Source of the DNA: Sepiola atlantica
Lineage: Eukaryota; Mollusca; Cephalopoda; Sepiida; Sepiolidae
Direction of reading: 5' to 3'
Length of the DNA: 64,000 bases
Assembly (NCBI GenBank): GCA_963556195.1
Contig: OY744528.1
Span: 58,191,082-58,255,081 of the forward strand
The notes below the pieces were generated by a model. That model ran no database searches. It was given only the letters and a program-made list of their open reading frames with translations, and was not told where the DNA came from. Of the stretch, positions 46,501 to 58,752 are shown one piece after another (the stretch's first letter is position 1; every line of letters begins with the position of its first letter). The translations under genes were made by a program, and so were the position numbers.

Positions 46501-46822
46501 CTGTTGGACCTGATGAGTCGTGACTCCAATATATTAAAATTACATCTTTTTTACATATTTATTTTGTTTAATAATCATCAGTTTTCACAACAGAAACAAG
46601 TAATTTTCATTTATTTAGATTTTAACACATCTTCTTATTCCAAGGAATGGGTCAGAATATTATTCTATTTTCAAATAAAGTTGACTTAATTTCCTTTCCA
46701 AATCTAAAAAAAATCAAAGATCTTTCAGGAATCAGAGTTGGCGTCTGTACCGTGAAAAGGCCTTCGAATATATAACGCCATTGGTTAAATTTACTATCTG
46801 ACCATACCCATGGAGGTGTTTT

Positions 46823-47095
46823 TCATACCAAATCGAGAATACGTCCTCGGCAATCAGTCTGACAGAGTCTGGTCCATTTGTATCTAGGCGGCCTTATCCT
46901 GGCATTGTTTTGCTCTAGTAGGTCCACTCTCTGAGGCTTCACCTTCTCTCTTTGAGAAAGAGTTAGTTTATTGCTAATCGTATGAGGCGCCCCTACCGAG
47001 GAATGCCGGCGGTGCCGCTTAGCAATTTTTTGTAGGCTAGAGTGCTTATCCTCTAGAGTGCTTGCTTTTTTTTTTAAATCCTCGCCTTTCGCCAT
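46823..47095 (-). CDS. unrecognised 90-codon frame
   Basis: ATG-started minus frame rich in Lys, Arg, Ser and Gln, with a Lys tract encoded by an A-run after the start. It has no recognised domain. It is moderately GC-rich compared with its AT-rich surroundings, which may mean a decayed repeat rather than a host exon. No function is assigned. Confidence 0.2.
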   Translation of the reverse strand: MAKGEDLKKKASTLEDKHSSLQKIAKRHRRHSSVGAPHTISNKLTLSQREKVKPQRVDLLEQNNARIRPPRYKWTRLCQTDCRGRILDLV

Positions 47096-47099
47096 TGTG

Positions 47100-48130
47100 A
47101 CACATCTTCCCGCCGTGGAAGAGAGGTAAATACTAGAAGAATATATTCAGCGCAAAAATCAAAAATCAACAAATACACCACCTATGGCACAAAAGAACAG
47201 TTTGCGTGTCTTAAATGCAAAAAACGTTAATTATCCATAAATGTAACTTATTTCGTAAATAATTAATAATTTTTGTTTTATTTTAATAAAACGTTGACTG
47301 ATTAAAACGAGTGATTTTGATCATTTTCATTACAATTTGAAATGATAAACTATTCAGTTGTATTGCAGAGAAGCCCTGTGTAGATATGTATCTCAGCTAG
47401 TACTATCCCACTCTCTTGTCTTACAACCATAATTTATCTTTCTTTTTCGTGAGCAAATGCACTAAGGTATCTTCAATGCAAACTGTCAATTTCAATAAAT
47501 TGATTGCGATTCATAATTCTTTTTCGCTTTTGTTTTTATAATAAAGACTTGTCTATCTAATGCATAGCTGCGAGACTTCAAAGGGTCGCATACAAATTGC
47601 CGATGAATCCATTAAATGTGCTTTTCGTCTGAGAGAAACTTGTTTCGTTCCGCTTCTATTATCAATCTTGTTTTTGTCACTTTTCGCACATCGTTACCAG
47701 CAAACAACCGACATATCTCTTCTTTCCAGCGCTCAATGTTTTTCTCCAGATTTTTGCTGTTAATTTCTAGATTCGTTTGATGTATTTTCCTGACTTTCTT
47801 TCAAATAATTTCTTTCATCTTCATCAGTATCAGCATAATCAGTAGCAAGATAACACTGCTGTCGATGTTTTCATTCATAAATTTATGCTCAGCATATTTA
47901 TTTCTTTTTATACAGATTTCGTCATAAATATAATACACTTTCGTTAAATAATCACCCACTCTCTGACTTGATAGCAAGGAATGAACGTGTAACTCATTTT
48001 TGGAAGGGAGATAAGGCGTAGATATATTTTGTATGTTGAGGTGTTAATTAATTGTTTAGATCGAGAGAATGCGTTACCTGTAGTTGTTAGTAAGAGAAAG
48101 ATGGGGGTGGGAACTAGTTGAGCAGGGACA
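47100..48130. other. no gene recognised
   Basis: AT-rich sequence with no supported gene or repeat. Confidence 0.4.
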
Positions 48131-48180
48131 TTCGTTAATAAGGCCTGTACACTGAGTCGGATTTATCTGCTGACGTCATG
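48131..48180 (+). repeat. possible short copy of repeat X terminus
   Basis: ACATTCGTTAATAAGGCCTG followed by TGACGTCA at 48171 parallels the left end of repeat X at 41012-41054. The similarity fades beyond the TGACGTCA. Confidence 0.4.
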
Positions 48181-49018
48181 GCGGTTACTATGCTAAGCAG
48201 ATAAACAAGACCCCACCACATGGACATATATGACTGTGGTCATTTCTGTCTCAAATTATTTCATCTTTGATCTAGTAATTGTTTGGTATTTAAAAAAAGA
48301 TACCGATGATTTTGTTCATGCCGTTTTCATGATTAGATATCTCATAGTGATTTGAAGATAAAACTATAAAAAAAACTCATAGACTAAAATTTAAGATGGT
48401 TGACAAACCTGCCTTGATAGAAAAGGCTTAAATAAAAAAATACTTGCTTTTCTCTAAAATCTGAAATATGTTTTACACACTAACAAGTCTACATAACATA
48501 AAACGTTTTGTTTGTCCTGATACAAAATTAACTTTTATGCTTGCCCGTCGACTGTCATAAAATAATATCAACTAGAAATTCGGTTCAAACATATTTCTTT
48601 TTGTATAAAAAACTTTTATTTTTGTGGCAAAAGGTTCTATATGTGTGTAATAAAATTCTAAAACAGTTAAAATATTTTAGTACTAGAAAACAAAAACAAT
48701 GATTAAAGCATTTACTTAAAGCATTCTGAGTACTTTAAAATAATTTCAGGACAAGAGATACAATTTTAAACAAGTAAAACTGACAATAACATTACTTTTT
48801 TTATATCTTTATTTCCAAATGGTATTACATTTTTATAGCACACAAAATTAATTATTTAACCAGTTTTTAATTATTAATAGTTTTTGTTTATATTATTTAT
48901 CGTTCATTATTTTGTTTGTTTATTTAATTACTGTTGTCTGTTTATTCTTTATGAAAGGGGGGAGGATCTTAATAACCGTTTTTTTGTTGTCCCACTCATC
49001 ACTTTCAATGAATTGGTA
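48181..49018. other. no gene recognised
   Basis: AT-rich sequence; nothing identified. Confidence 0.4.
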
Positions 49019-49020
49019 CA

Positions 49021-49093
<73 letters not shown>

Positions 49094-49117
49094 CTCTCTC
49101 TCTCTATATATATATAT
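49019..49117. repeat. (TATC)n then (TC)n and (TA)n
   Basis: About 18 TATC units (49019-49091), a short TC tract and a TA tract. Confidence 0.96.
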
Positions 49118-49259
49118 ATAAAATTAAAATTTAAAAAAACATTAGGGTTTTTTACCCCTAGGGTAAATGTGGTATCGTGGTGACTAATGATTCTAGATGA
49201 TGACCAGCGACATTCCACTTTCAACCCTTTTGATGGCCTTGTGTCTAATTTGTTTAAAA

Positions 49260-49805
49260 TTTAAATTGTATTTTTATATTTTTTGCAATAGAATAATTAA
49301 AAGTGTAATATCTGTTCTGATACTACACTTCGTCTTTTCTGTCCTAGATCAGTAAAGGTGAATGAGAAATTCTTCTAGACTGAGGCAATCTAATTTTTTC
49401 CCCAGTCCACAGTTTTTGGAAGCTTGATTTTCCTTACGTTAAAACCCGAACTTCTATATAACTCTGTCCTGTCCTAGTGGGAAGGCAAGTAAATAGAAAT
49501 AGTAAATAAAAATCCATAAAACAGCGTAATTTTTAATTTACGTTAACGCAGCAATAACACAACTTAACTATTAACTTTTAATTTTTGTTTTTTATATTAA
49601 ATAAAGTTCAGTTTCTGTATAAATCCAATCGTGTTACTTTGGTTTCTTTTTTAAATGCAATTCTTAAAGTTTTCTAATGTTTTACAAAAAAGTTCTCATT
49701 TATTATCGACAGTCTGACTGTTCGACAGATATCGTTTGCTACTTACTAAAATGACGTCACGTTTCAGTGAACAGGCCTTAGTTACGAAGGTCAGGGCTGA
49801 GCCCC
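49260..49805 (-). repeat. interspersed repeat family X, minus copy
   Basis: Inverted homologue of 41005-41710. On the minus strand: TGACCTTCGTAACTAAGGCC near 49793, TGACGTCA at 49759-49752, GTCGATAATAAATGAGA near 49710, GATTTATACAGAAACT and AACTTTATTTAATAT near 49630-49595, CTTCCAAAAACTGTGG near 49422, and GCCTCAGTCTAGAAG near 49385. A GTAATATCTGTTCTGAT stretch near 49310 also matches. No coding capacity. Confidence 0.75.
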
Positions 49806-50559
49806 TTCTTCACTTTCAATTACATTGGAAAACTATTGCGATATCGGAGTTATTTTCTACATCGTTTGGAGCGATTGTCGTAACATGATCGACATTGCAC
49901 GGTCACATACATTCAAGAAGACGAGAGTTTTTAAGTGATAAACAAACTTCATTAAAAGATTAATTATCCGTTTTTTCTAACGCTATCTGGTCAGGAAGTG
50001 GGTGATCATTTTACCTTAAATTTATATAAGAAAGTGATTTTCTTACAATAAAATCTGAAATATTATTTCTCTCCTCAAAAATCCTTTTCTGTGGATATTA
50101 AAAATTGTTAAAAGTAAAATACTGCAACAATTTAGTCGAAATTAATTCGGATAGTTGGTCTTATTGTATTTTTATTCCTGAAATTAAGTTTTTTTTTACT
50201 TTTCATAGTGCTGAGAATCTAACTTTAATTCAATGTTTTAATCGCTGGAGGTCATATATTTTTTTTGTTTTTTTTTCGTAGGATCAAATATATTTTTATT
50301 GTTTTTTTTTCGCAGGACCAAATATATATTTATTGTTATTTATCTGTAGGCCCAACTATAATTTTATAACACACAAGAAGCATACCTTTTTACACAAAAA
50401 TTAATTTGAACATAATTTAACGAATTTAAAAGCAATAATGAAGAAGCTAAATAAAATATACTAGTGGCTAATTTACGGATTACTTGTAAGAAAATGGTCG
50501 TGACGAGAACATTTTATATACGTTAAAAAATAAATTTAAATTTTATCTTGGGACAAAAA
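49806..50559. other. no gene recognised
   Basis: AT-rich; a small tandem (ATATATTT.TTGTTTTTTTTTCG.AGGA, two to three units) lies at about 50255-50350. Confidence 0.4.
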
Positions 50560-51519
50560 AGTAACATTTCAGACCATACTAATCATCGATATATCCAACA
50601 TTTGGGAAAATAATACCGAGCGAAATGGGAGAACCAGTCTGTTGTTACCCTGTTTAAGGGCCGAAATGAAGACACGGAACACGGGGTTAGGTGAACAATA
50701 TATATTGACAGTTGATGCAGGCCCAAACGCTTTATTAATTTCAACACCCCCTTCGAAAATGTCGAAGAGTGACCTGCATCTCTGGCAAATCAAGCTATCT
50801 GTCACCTAATTGGGGAGAGGTTGGGCATTATCAAAACTAAATTAGGGCAGAAAAAAAGGGAAGGGGGCAAAGACAAAAATAAAACGGGGCCCTAATAAAT
50901 ATCATTCATACTGTGAGAATTTCTCCTCAAATAGAAGATGGCTAAAATCACAGTCGTAACGCCGACAACCACACTTACCTTGATTCCGGGAGAACTTCAA
51001 AAGGGGAATGGCCTGTCTTGTGTTGCAGAAACGGTACGAACTGCGTAATCAGCCTTTTAGTTGATCATCAATTAGGGATAAATTATTGACACGAGGTTAC
51101 TTTAATTGCTCGGTCGTTAAGTCCTTTTAAGGGTTGGTGCGTAGTTAATTCCTCGCAAAACACAACACTAGAAACTTTTAAAATACAAGGGTCGGTACAC
51201 ACGAGGTTCACTGTTGCCTCGCAAAATCTCAACTGCTGTCAGATTCGAAAAAAGCCCCACATGGGGGAAAAAGGCGCGCAAAAGAAGGTTCACTCCAGAC
51301 TTAGCGGCACCAATGTTTACGGTCAATGTCAAGGTCACCTTTCCTTCCTTCTGCAAGTGCGATTGCTGGCACCGTGATTTCTAACAAGGAAGGGTCAGCA
51401 AGTGCGAATTGCCGGTACTGTGATTTCTAACAATACACAAGCTATGAATTTACATAACTATACCGGGTAACGTAAGCTAAACGGGGCAATGGTCGTTTCT
51501 GTAACCCAAATTTGTTTGC
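50560..51519 (-). other. copy 2 3' untranslated region
   Basis: Contains the block shared with copy 1 (TGATTTGCCAGAGATGC near 50790 and GGCCTGCATCAAC near 50720 on the minus strand) and the hairpin at 50751-50767. A two-copy tandem of about 50 bp lies at 51350-51430 (GCAAGTGCGA.TTGC..G.AC.GTGATTTCTAACAA). Confidence 0.6.
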
Positions 51520-52610
51520 CTAAGGCACGTCCAAATACCACCCAATGCCAGTTACAGTCACTCGACAAACACGCGCTATTCTCTTCCATCTTTCACCAAA
51601 TTCTGCCGGCGGGAGTTTCACCTTCTCAGCCCTAATGCGAATCTTCAGGCAATATTTGAAAATTCGAATTCGAAGGTCCAACCGCCATAGACTACTTTCA
51701 ATCGGGTTGACCATATGACGCCTCTCGCAATCGCTATAAAAGACAAAACGTCTTTTCCTATCCGTTGTCGGAGCCCAATTGCTACAAACATTAATCGGTT
51801 CTTGGTCGAAAGACGATACGTTCAGAATGCGGACTAGGAGACCTGCAAGAAACTTGATTTTAATTTTTAATAAATATATTTGATTGGAATAAAACAGTGA
51901 GTAGGGAAAGAACAAAAATAAAAAAATCGGTTAGTTAGACCCTCCCAACCCTTTCTAAATAATAGACCGATAATTTGTTCCGGTTTGTTCAGATCCGAAA
52001 TCAAGCAGGTCAATCTCTAAATGGGAGTGAGATCTAAGTGGGAGAAAAAGATAACGAGAGTTGGAGTTTGGAGAACGGATCGCGCCCTTCCAAGATAAAT
52101 ACAATTGGATACATCTTGGATGATTTCTATTACCATGCGAGGATGTAACTTATTTACTCAACTAGCTAAGAGGCTAAACTTACTAGAAGGACTGCGGTCC
52201 GGCAGGACCAGAAACAACGTACTAATACTTGACTCCTTTTCGTACACACAAGCTCACTACTTGTATCCACCTTTTTCAAATATCGAGGAATGTCATCTTT
52301 TTCTATCACACATACTCTTGACCTTCAATTAGTGTTTGATCCTGATCAGCAAAAGATTCAACCCCTTGGCGTTCTCTCATACTACAATTCGCTCTACGGC
52401 TAGGATCGCGAGAAACACAATTCGTCTCTCCCTGTTCCACGGCTCGGGGGCGAAACGCGCCACCACCTCATCGACATACACCCAGAACCACTGGAGTTCG
52501 CGGCATTGGAAGAAAGTGTAATCGTGCGTTTCTTCTTCGAGCGTGTCACAGTGGGAATACTCGGGCGAGCCTTCCATCCGGGAACTGTATTGTATGGCCT
52601 TAAGGGTCAA
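51520..52610 (-). pseudogene. copy 2 ORF2 C-terminal region
   Basis: The frame at 52610-52377 reads SHCDTLEEETHDYTFFQCRE, a His/Cys zinc-ribbon-like step, followed by LQWFWVYVDEVVARFAPEPW. A later frame (51915-51520) ends with IRIFKYCLKIRIRAEKVKL, FGERWKRIARVCRV and WYLDVP-stop. These match the Tx1-type ORF2 tail and copy 1's terminal block. Frames between are interrupted. Confidence 0.7.
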
Positions 52611-53029
52611 TGCGTTTCGAGACTATCGCCAGTTCTGAGAGAAATTGTTGAGATGACTCGTATCTGGCGTCCAACTCCATTCGGGGCGGATCTTCCTCTG
52701 ACCACCCGAACCGCTCGATAAACGGATCGTCAGCTGCCTCCCTCCCCACTAAACACCTTTGGAGTTCCTTTCTAGAAAGTCAAGAAAGATCACTGGACGG
52801 AGGAAGCTTTTTGAGCCCGAATCGGCACTATCTGAAGAACTGCGATTCGCCCCTCGGCTTATGACAGCTCTCGACCGAAGGGTCAAGAATCAGATCGGGA
52901 AAGGCGCTCTCGACCGCATGGTTACACGCAGATTCCTCAGCTATGGTTCAACTCAGGAAAGTCGGTGACACGTCAAGTCGGACTTCTCCAAGCCTCCCTC
53001 AGACAGATGTTGAATACAAATCTGTCTGC

Positions 53030-54010
53030 GAACTCAGTGACACCCCCGCCCCAGAGAAGCGAGTACAAAAGGCACCGGAGGACCTTCAGACGGTTCGAGG
53101 GCTGGGGTAGTGTTACCGCTCCAGCCACCCAACCGCAAGCCGATCAACTTGCTGCGGTTTATTTCGACCCCTGTGATCGTTTCGTAAAGTGTGAGCGCAT
53201 CTGTCACCATCTCGATGTCCCTGAAGCACGACACAAAGGCGGTAATGTCATCGGTAAACATGGAAACCCTGGTTGCTACCCGCCAGTCAAAACGATTCTG
53301 CATAGAACCAAACTTGCTGCCCCGTTCCTTAACTTCAGAAGAAGCGACTTCAACGCAAGGTTGTAGAGCAGAGGCGATAGCGGGCAGCCCTGACGCACCG
53401 GCCGGGTGATAGCGAAAGATTGCAAACACTTTCGTTTACCTGCACCGTTGGCGTCGGTGAGAGATGCAGAACGGAGATCAATTTGCGGAAGTCCGATTTA
53501 AAACCGATAGTCTCTAAAGCAGATGCCAAGAATGTATTTAGGCAAATACATTCCTGGGGAACAGCAGATGCCAAGAAGCGATGATCGACCCTGTCGAAAG
53601 CTTTGGACTGATCCAAGTTGATCAGCGTAGCCTCTGTGTTGTTTTCTATCCCCACTAGGACCATACGAATTAAGTGCAAGATGTTCTGAATCGATTTTCA
53701 CTTCACAGCGTAATTCTGTTCGAGTTCGATCAACCCTCTTATAGCACCATGCAACCGGTTCAATAGTATCTTGGTCAAAATATTTAACTCTGTGTTTAGC
53801 AGAGTTATGGGCCTGTAATCGTCTAGTTCCTTCCCACCATGCCTGTCTATCTTCTTCAGCAATGTAATCACTCCTTTAGTAACTTGACCCGGGATGGAGC
53901 TCTAGTCAAACAAATGGTTGAACACATCAGTCAGAATCGGTACAAACATGTGCGTTAGCCTCAAAAACAATTCGGAGGGCACACTATCAAGACCTCGCGC
54001 TTCGTAACCC
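53030..54010 (-). pseudogene. copy 2 reverse transcriptase
   Basis: Minus frames give PSELFLRLTHMFVPILTDVF, a stop, then GVITLLKK, DDYRPITLLNTELNILTKIL, a Y-A-V-K block, INLDQSKAFDRVDHRFLA (motif A) at about 53625, and SMFTDDITAFVSC near 53270 as the F/Y-x-D-D box (motif C, both aspartates present). A short duplication (CCAAGAA.G with TTCCTGGGGAACAGCAGATG near 53525-53580) interrupts motif A's downstream side. Stops and shifts make it non-functional. Confidence 0.75.
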
Positions 54011-54479
54011 TGCTTTCGCAATCAGCTGCTCTAGCTCTGTCGAGGCGGGGAAAGTCAGCAAAATAGTTGTGCAGTTAGGTGAAACTCTCCTCGAAATGCT
54101 CTCGAAATCCCTCGCAAATCTTACACTAATCTGTGTCAGAGTTCACGGCCTCGTTGGATATTTTCTTTAGTCTAGCCTTAACAACTTGGCCCTCGTAACG
54201 TTTGCTAGCCTTTGCTAGTTCTATGCTTACAGTATCTCTCTAAGCCACTGCCCGGGTTAGTTTCTCTTTTAAATGACTCTTAGCCATGGCCTTATCTAAT
54301 GCGAAACGCTGAGCGTATTTGGTGGAGAAGCTTCTGAGCTTAGTTGTCAAGCTAACCAACCACTTAATCCCAGTAATCACGCCACTAAGTCGTACTGAAT
54401 AAGTAGTTGTAGGTTTTCCCGGAAGTCTCATACCTCCAGCAAGTAGGTATTTAACTTCCAGTACCCGGCTAGTTTAAGC

Positions 54480-55110
54480 CTGTTTATTAAGTTTAACCGG
54501 GCTATAACTAGTTATTGTCCGATTTACCTAGCCAGTTTGACGTAAGACACGATATAAAGTCTATATTGCGCCTTCTAATTAACATCCTATCCAAATAAAT
54601 ATTCGGATAAGAAGGCACGCTATTTGTCCATGCCCACATCTCCCGTCCCGAGTGATTGATATGAAACTTGCCGACAAGATTGCATCTGACCATCAGATCA
54701 GACAGGCTGTTTTCACACTTCTACGCCCCTCTAGCTCCTCACAACCTTCTCTATCTTAGGATCAGGATGACAGTCCAATCCAATCCCATTAAAACTACGC
54801 GCTTCGGACTCGTTACGAACGCGTTCAGATCCTCAGATAAAAAAGAGACCCTATCTCGAATGGTGTTGGGCGCATGAACCGCAATGACCCGAAACACGAT
54901 ATCTTATATATATCACAACCGATCCCAAAAACAAGGAGACGCCCATTCCTCGGGTATTCCCATATGCTGAAAAGACGTCAAAATCTCTGGTCAGCGCCTG
55001 ACAATCCCTAGACGAAACGAAGTGCGTCTTCTCACTCGCAGCCACATCCACTCCCAGGGGCAAAAGATCTCTCCGAACCCTTCGCATTCAAACTAGTCAA
55101 GCAATAAGTC
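54480..55110 (-). pseudogene. copy 2 APE endonuclease
   Basis: Blocks in order: LPLGVDVAASEKTHFVSSRD (E-K-T-H for Q-E-T-H) near 55060, FDVFSAYGN, a WAWTNSVPSYPNIYLDRMLI region near 54635, and WLGKSDNN near 54510 at the position of S-D-H. The first 30 residues and the G-D-W-N block are badly degraded. Confidence 0.65.
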
Positions 55111-55320
55111 ATGGACTTACCTTAAGCAGTATCGCACCCGCTTCCGATGTCTGCCGGCGAAAGGATGCCGACACTATGCGCCATGTTCAATGTGGCCAAT
55201 TCTTTGGTATCGTCTAGGGAAAACGTTAGTTTTAAAGCCCTATAAAAAGAAGGATGCACCAAAATCAAGACCCTTCCCTTGCATTGTCAGTTATGTTCCC
55301 GATATGCCCCCCCCCTCCGC

Positions 55321-56144
55321 AGTATCCAGTTCTTGCACCCAGCTGAAAACTTTACGAATGTTGTCATGAGGCGAACCACCAGGAAATTGATGGGTCCTCG
55401 ACGTCTTTTCCTCCTATCTGACAAAAGTCTGCGATGAGTTTCAAGTACCTTCTCTGATGAAAAGAAAAAAACCCGTACCGACAGACAGGAGGTCGATTTT
55501 ATAAATGCCTCTCCTTAATTTAAAGAGGAATAGTTTGTTTTGTCTTTTTTCAAAAAGGAAACATGAATTCGCTCCTTTTCGTCCCCGGCTCAACTTGTCT
55601 AGAGGATTCGGAGTGGGCTGGTGGTAAGGTGTGTGCAGGTAAATACAGTGTGAGGCCGGTGTTGTTGTGGGTGTTGGTGTGGGGGCGGTGGTTGCAAAGT
55701 GGGACAGGTGTTTTTTCCAGCATTGTTATTCTGGGGGTGGGGATTAACTATATGGGTGTCAGGGATAGGGTATGCTCCATGGAGAACTAGACAACTTCCC
55801 CCTCCCCTTGCTCCTTATTGTTTCTCCTTTTACTTTCCTTTTTATGAACCAGGGGGGGGGGGTAACACGTTTATGTTAGCTTCCTCTTCGATGCCCCCTC
55901 TTTTTATTAGAGGAGTTTTTGTTTGGTTTTTGTTTTGTCCCCTGCCGATTGCGTGGGGGCATTCTGTTGTTTCTGCTGCTGTTTATGTGGTTACTGCTAC
56001 TGCTGCTGAGATTGCTGCTGCTGCTGCCGCGGATGGGCGAAAGATGAGACTGTGGCGGAAGCAGTTGTGTTCTTCTGCACTCTGCTCACAGCTGTCCCCC
56101 ACTCCTCTGCTCTTCCCAAGTTTAGTATCTGTTCTCATGCTTCG
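55321..56144. other. no gene recognised
   Basis: G/T-rich and CTG-rich stretches (a GCTGCTGCTGCTG run near 56010) give open but low-complexity frames. Nothing supports a gene. Confidence 0.4.
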
Positions 56145-56320
56145 CTTCATCTTTTCTGTTTTCGGTCGGTGAAGGATAACTCTTTCTAGACTGAGGAAAT
56201 TTTTATTTTTGTTCTAATCTAGAGTGACCATTTTTGGGAGCCAGATTTTTTCCAAATTAAAAACCAACCTTGTGTCTAACTCTGCATTCGTTGGAGTAAA
56301 GTGAATAGGAACTGTATTAT
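56145..56320 (-). repeat. repeat X, partial minus copy
   Basis: CTAGACTGAGG near 56188, a GACCATTTTTGGGAGCC block near 56226 and TCTAACTCTGCATTCG near 56275 parallel 49374-49470 of the minus copy. Confidence 0.6.
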
Positions 56321-56321
56321 T

Positions 56322-56586
56322 ATTTTATTGCTCCCGGGCAACATCGGGTTTGTTGTCTACTCTGCAACACTGTAACAAAAGAATTTAAATACAGTGGAGT
56401 TATTGCTCACAGGCAGTGCAACATTTGCTTAGCTAGGGCGCTGTGAATGTGGACCGAGGTTCTCCTCCTGCCCTGGTATTCGGGAGCAATAGTTTCAATG
56501 TGTTTTGCTACACTGTTGTATACCAGACAATAAACTCGACGTTTTCCTGGAGCAATAAAATAATGATACAGTATTACATTTGGTAA

Positions 56587-56658
<72 letters not shown>

Positions 56659-56760
56659 AAACTGCGCAATATCCTTGATAGAAGAAGTATGTTTTAACAC
56701 CGCGTTGCCCGTGGGCAATAACTTCAATGAGTGTTATATCGTAAGAATAACAATATGTAA
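56322..56760. repeat. inverted GC-tipped repeat around (TA)n
   Basis: TTATTGCTCCCGGGCAACATCGGG near 56325 is matched on the minus strand by GTTATTGCCCACGGGCAACG near 56725. A third partial match (ACTATTGCTCCCG, minus) lies near 56485. A (TA)n run of about 66 bp (56590-56656) sits between. Non-coding. Confidence 0.55.
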
Positions 56761-57129
56761 ATAAGAAACCCAAGACACGAATTGAAAGGAATAGGAATTG
56801 TATTAAGAATACTTAATTACAATAAGTTGGTCGCCAATATCGGCTCTAGGCAGACGTGTTAAATGGTTCGCTAAGAGGTTCTCTTTATTTATCTTGACAA
56901 TATTTACAGTGATATATAAAATTGTTAGATGTGGCACAAGGCCAAAATTGGTAAAAGGGGGAATGGGGGTCGTCCACCGGTCTATGCCCTGAAACTAGTT
57001 CACTCTATGGACTAAGCTACTTAAAATAATCCCCAGGTTGTTTGATGATTTTAATTTACAAAATATTTACAATTTCTTATGATGATGGGAGTACGAGAAC
57101 AAAGAAGCCTTAAAAATTTCCCCCCAAAT
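56761..57129. other. no gene recognised
   Basis: Nothing identified; contains the left border of LINE copy 3. Confidence 0.4.
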
Positions 57130-58008
57130 AAATAAAAATAAAAAGGATAGAAAAATAAAGTACGTTAGTAGGACCCACCCAACCTATCTAAAGTATGAAC
57201 AGCTCGCTGTCTTCCGGAACGATCGAAAGCAAGAGAGTCAGCCCCTAAGTGGGAGTGGGCGTTGCCTAAGAGACAAAAGAAATACAAGGTAGAGTTTTAA
57301 AGGATGTGCGGTGTCCTCTAAGATAAATACAATTAGAGCGGGTTAGGGATAAAGTAAATTGGGGTGGGCATCCTGGAGGAATTCTGACACCTAAAATAAA
57401 GACAGGTGGACTCATGTGTACTACTAGCTAAAGGGACCGATCCAACACTTGGATGTTCAAGAAATTGTCAATAAAAAGAAGACCTAAGGTCAGCATGTGC
57501 CATGCTTAGGCAGGGAACACGAACTCAAATCTATTTCGTACGAACACGCATAAACTAGCGGTGTGTATCCATCTACGTTTAAACAGTGAGGTAGGAAACC
57601 TCATTCTATCACATTTAATTTTGATTTTAAGCTTATGCTTAAAATACGAAATCAAATCATAAAGAGAAATCTGCCCCACACCCTTATTTCTAAGCGTGAA
57701 GTATACACTACGAGTCTAGCTACGGCTAACATCAGGACGTTGAGTACAGACCTGTCTACGGACTAGCGGCTTCTTCTTCTCCCACAAAAGCGAGATAAGC
57801 AGACGCGTCAAAGCCGCCAAGCGGTCCGAAGCAGAGGTAGTACAGTCAATCGGTAAAGTATAAGATGAAAGACGTACATAGCGCACGCCTCAGCTCGACC
57901 CTTCGAAGTCAAATCCCCCTTCGAAGCCAAATTCTTACAGACGCTTCGACCTTAGACTGGACTTACAACCAATTCTTTTCAAGCTGGAGACCCGGTCAGA
58001 ACACCACG

Positions 58009-58752
58009 CTAAGGATCCGAACCAGGACATCTGACCACGGTAACATCATCGGCATACGCGTAAACCCGGGCTCGCTCACGACCAGATAGAGTGATACCGC
58101 GTAGGGCCAGTCCAGCCTCCCCTTCCCTCAGCTTACGAAGGAATGGAGGATACAGCGGGCACCACTGACGTACCGACCAAGAAAGAGCAAACGATTCCGA
58201 TCGCATCCCGTTTACCTGCACCACTGCCATAAGAAGGAAATACAGCATGGAGATCCATCTGCGGAAGCCCGGTATAAAACCGGCGGCCTCTTAAACAGAT
58301 CACAAGAACCGATGGTCGACCCTATCAAAAGCTTTGGACTGCTCTAAATTGATCAGCGCGGCTTCTGTGTCGTCTTCTAACCCCTCTAAGATCGTGCGTA
58401 TCAGATGCAAGTTGTTCTGAATCGATCTCCCCTTCACAGCATAGTTTGGATTGGATTCAATAAATTCACCAATAACAGCCTGCAACCGATTGGCAAGAAA
58501 TCTGGCCAAAATTGTTAAGTCTGTGTTTAACAGAATTATGGGCCTATAATTATCTAACCCCCCGACATGCCCGCCCTTTTTCTTAAGCAATGTGATCACT
58601 TCCCTCGTGACTTGACCAGGGATAGAACTCTGTTCCAACCAGTAGTTGAACACATCCGTCAGAATAGGTACGAAGATGTGCGACAGCCTCAAGAACAATT
58701 CATAGGGCAAACCATCAAGTCCCGGAGATTTGTCGTAGCCGACCTGCTTCAA
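58009..58752 (-). pseudogene. copy 3 reverse transcriptase
   Basis: A 150-codon frame (58752-58300) reads DKSPGLDGLPYELFLRLSHI, DNYRPIILLNTDLTILARFL, a Y-A-V-K-GRSIQNNLHLIR block and INLEQSKAFDRVDHRFL. Motif A here is E-Q-S-K-A-F-D, with the first D changed to E and the later D kept. A second frame (58248-58009) carries VRQWCPLYPPFL (motif B region) and VYAYADDVTVV, a perfect Y-A-D-D box. A frameshift near 58290 separates them. This is the best-preserved RT of the three copies. Confidence 0.82.

Larger units (their letters stand above)
50560..55320 (-). mobile_element. L1/Tx1-like LINE, copy 2 (decayed)
   Basis: Minus-strand element of about 4.7 kb with the order ORF1 C-terminus (about 55310-55130), ORF2 endonuclease (55110-54480), RT (about 54000-53030), zinc ribbon and C-terminus (52610-51520), and 3' untranslated region to about 50560. 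It shares blocks with copy 1 throughout. It is open only in pieces. It retains the RT middle that copy 1 has lost. The 5' part is truncated inside ORF1. Confidence 0.8.

Noticed and set aside
41005..49805. One 8.8-kb DNA transposon with terminal inverted repeats
   Set aside because: No transposase inside, interior filled with unrelated elements, and extra copies of the same repeat at 48131 and 56145. Kept as a finding only for the inverted layout.
55563..56172. Open plus-strand frames with Gly/Trp-rich and Ala-rich segments
   Set aside because: Low-complexity G/T-rich and CTG-rich DNA; no domain, no matching frame context.
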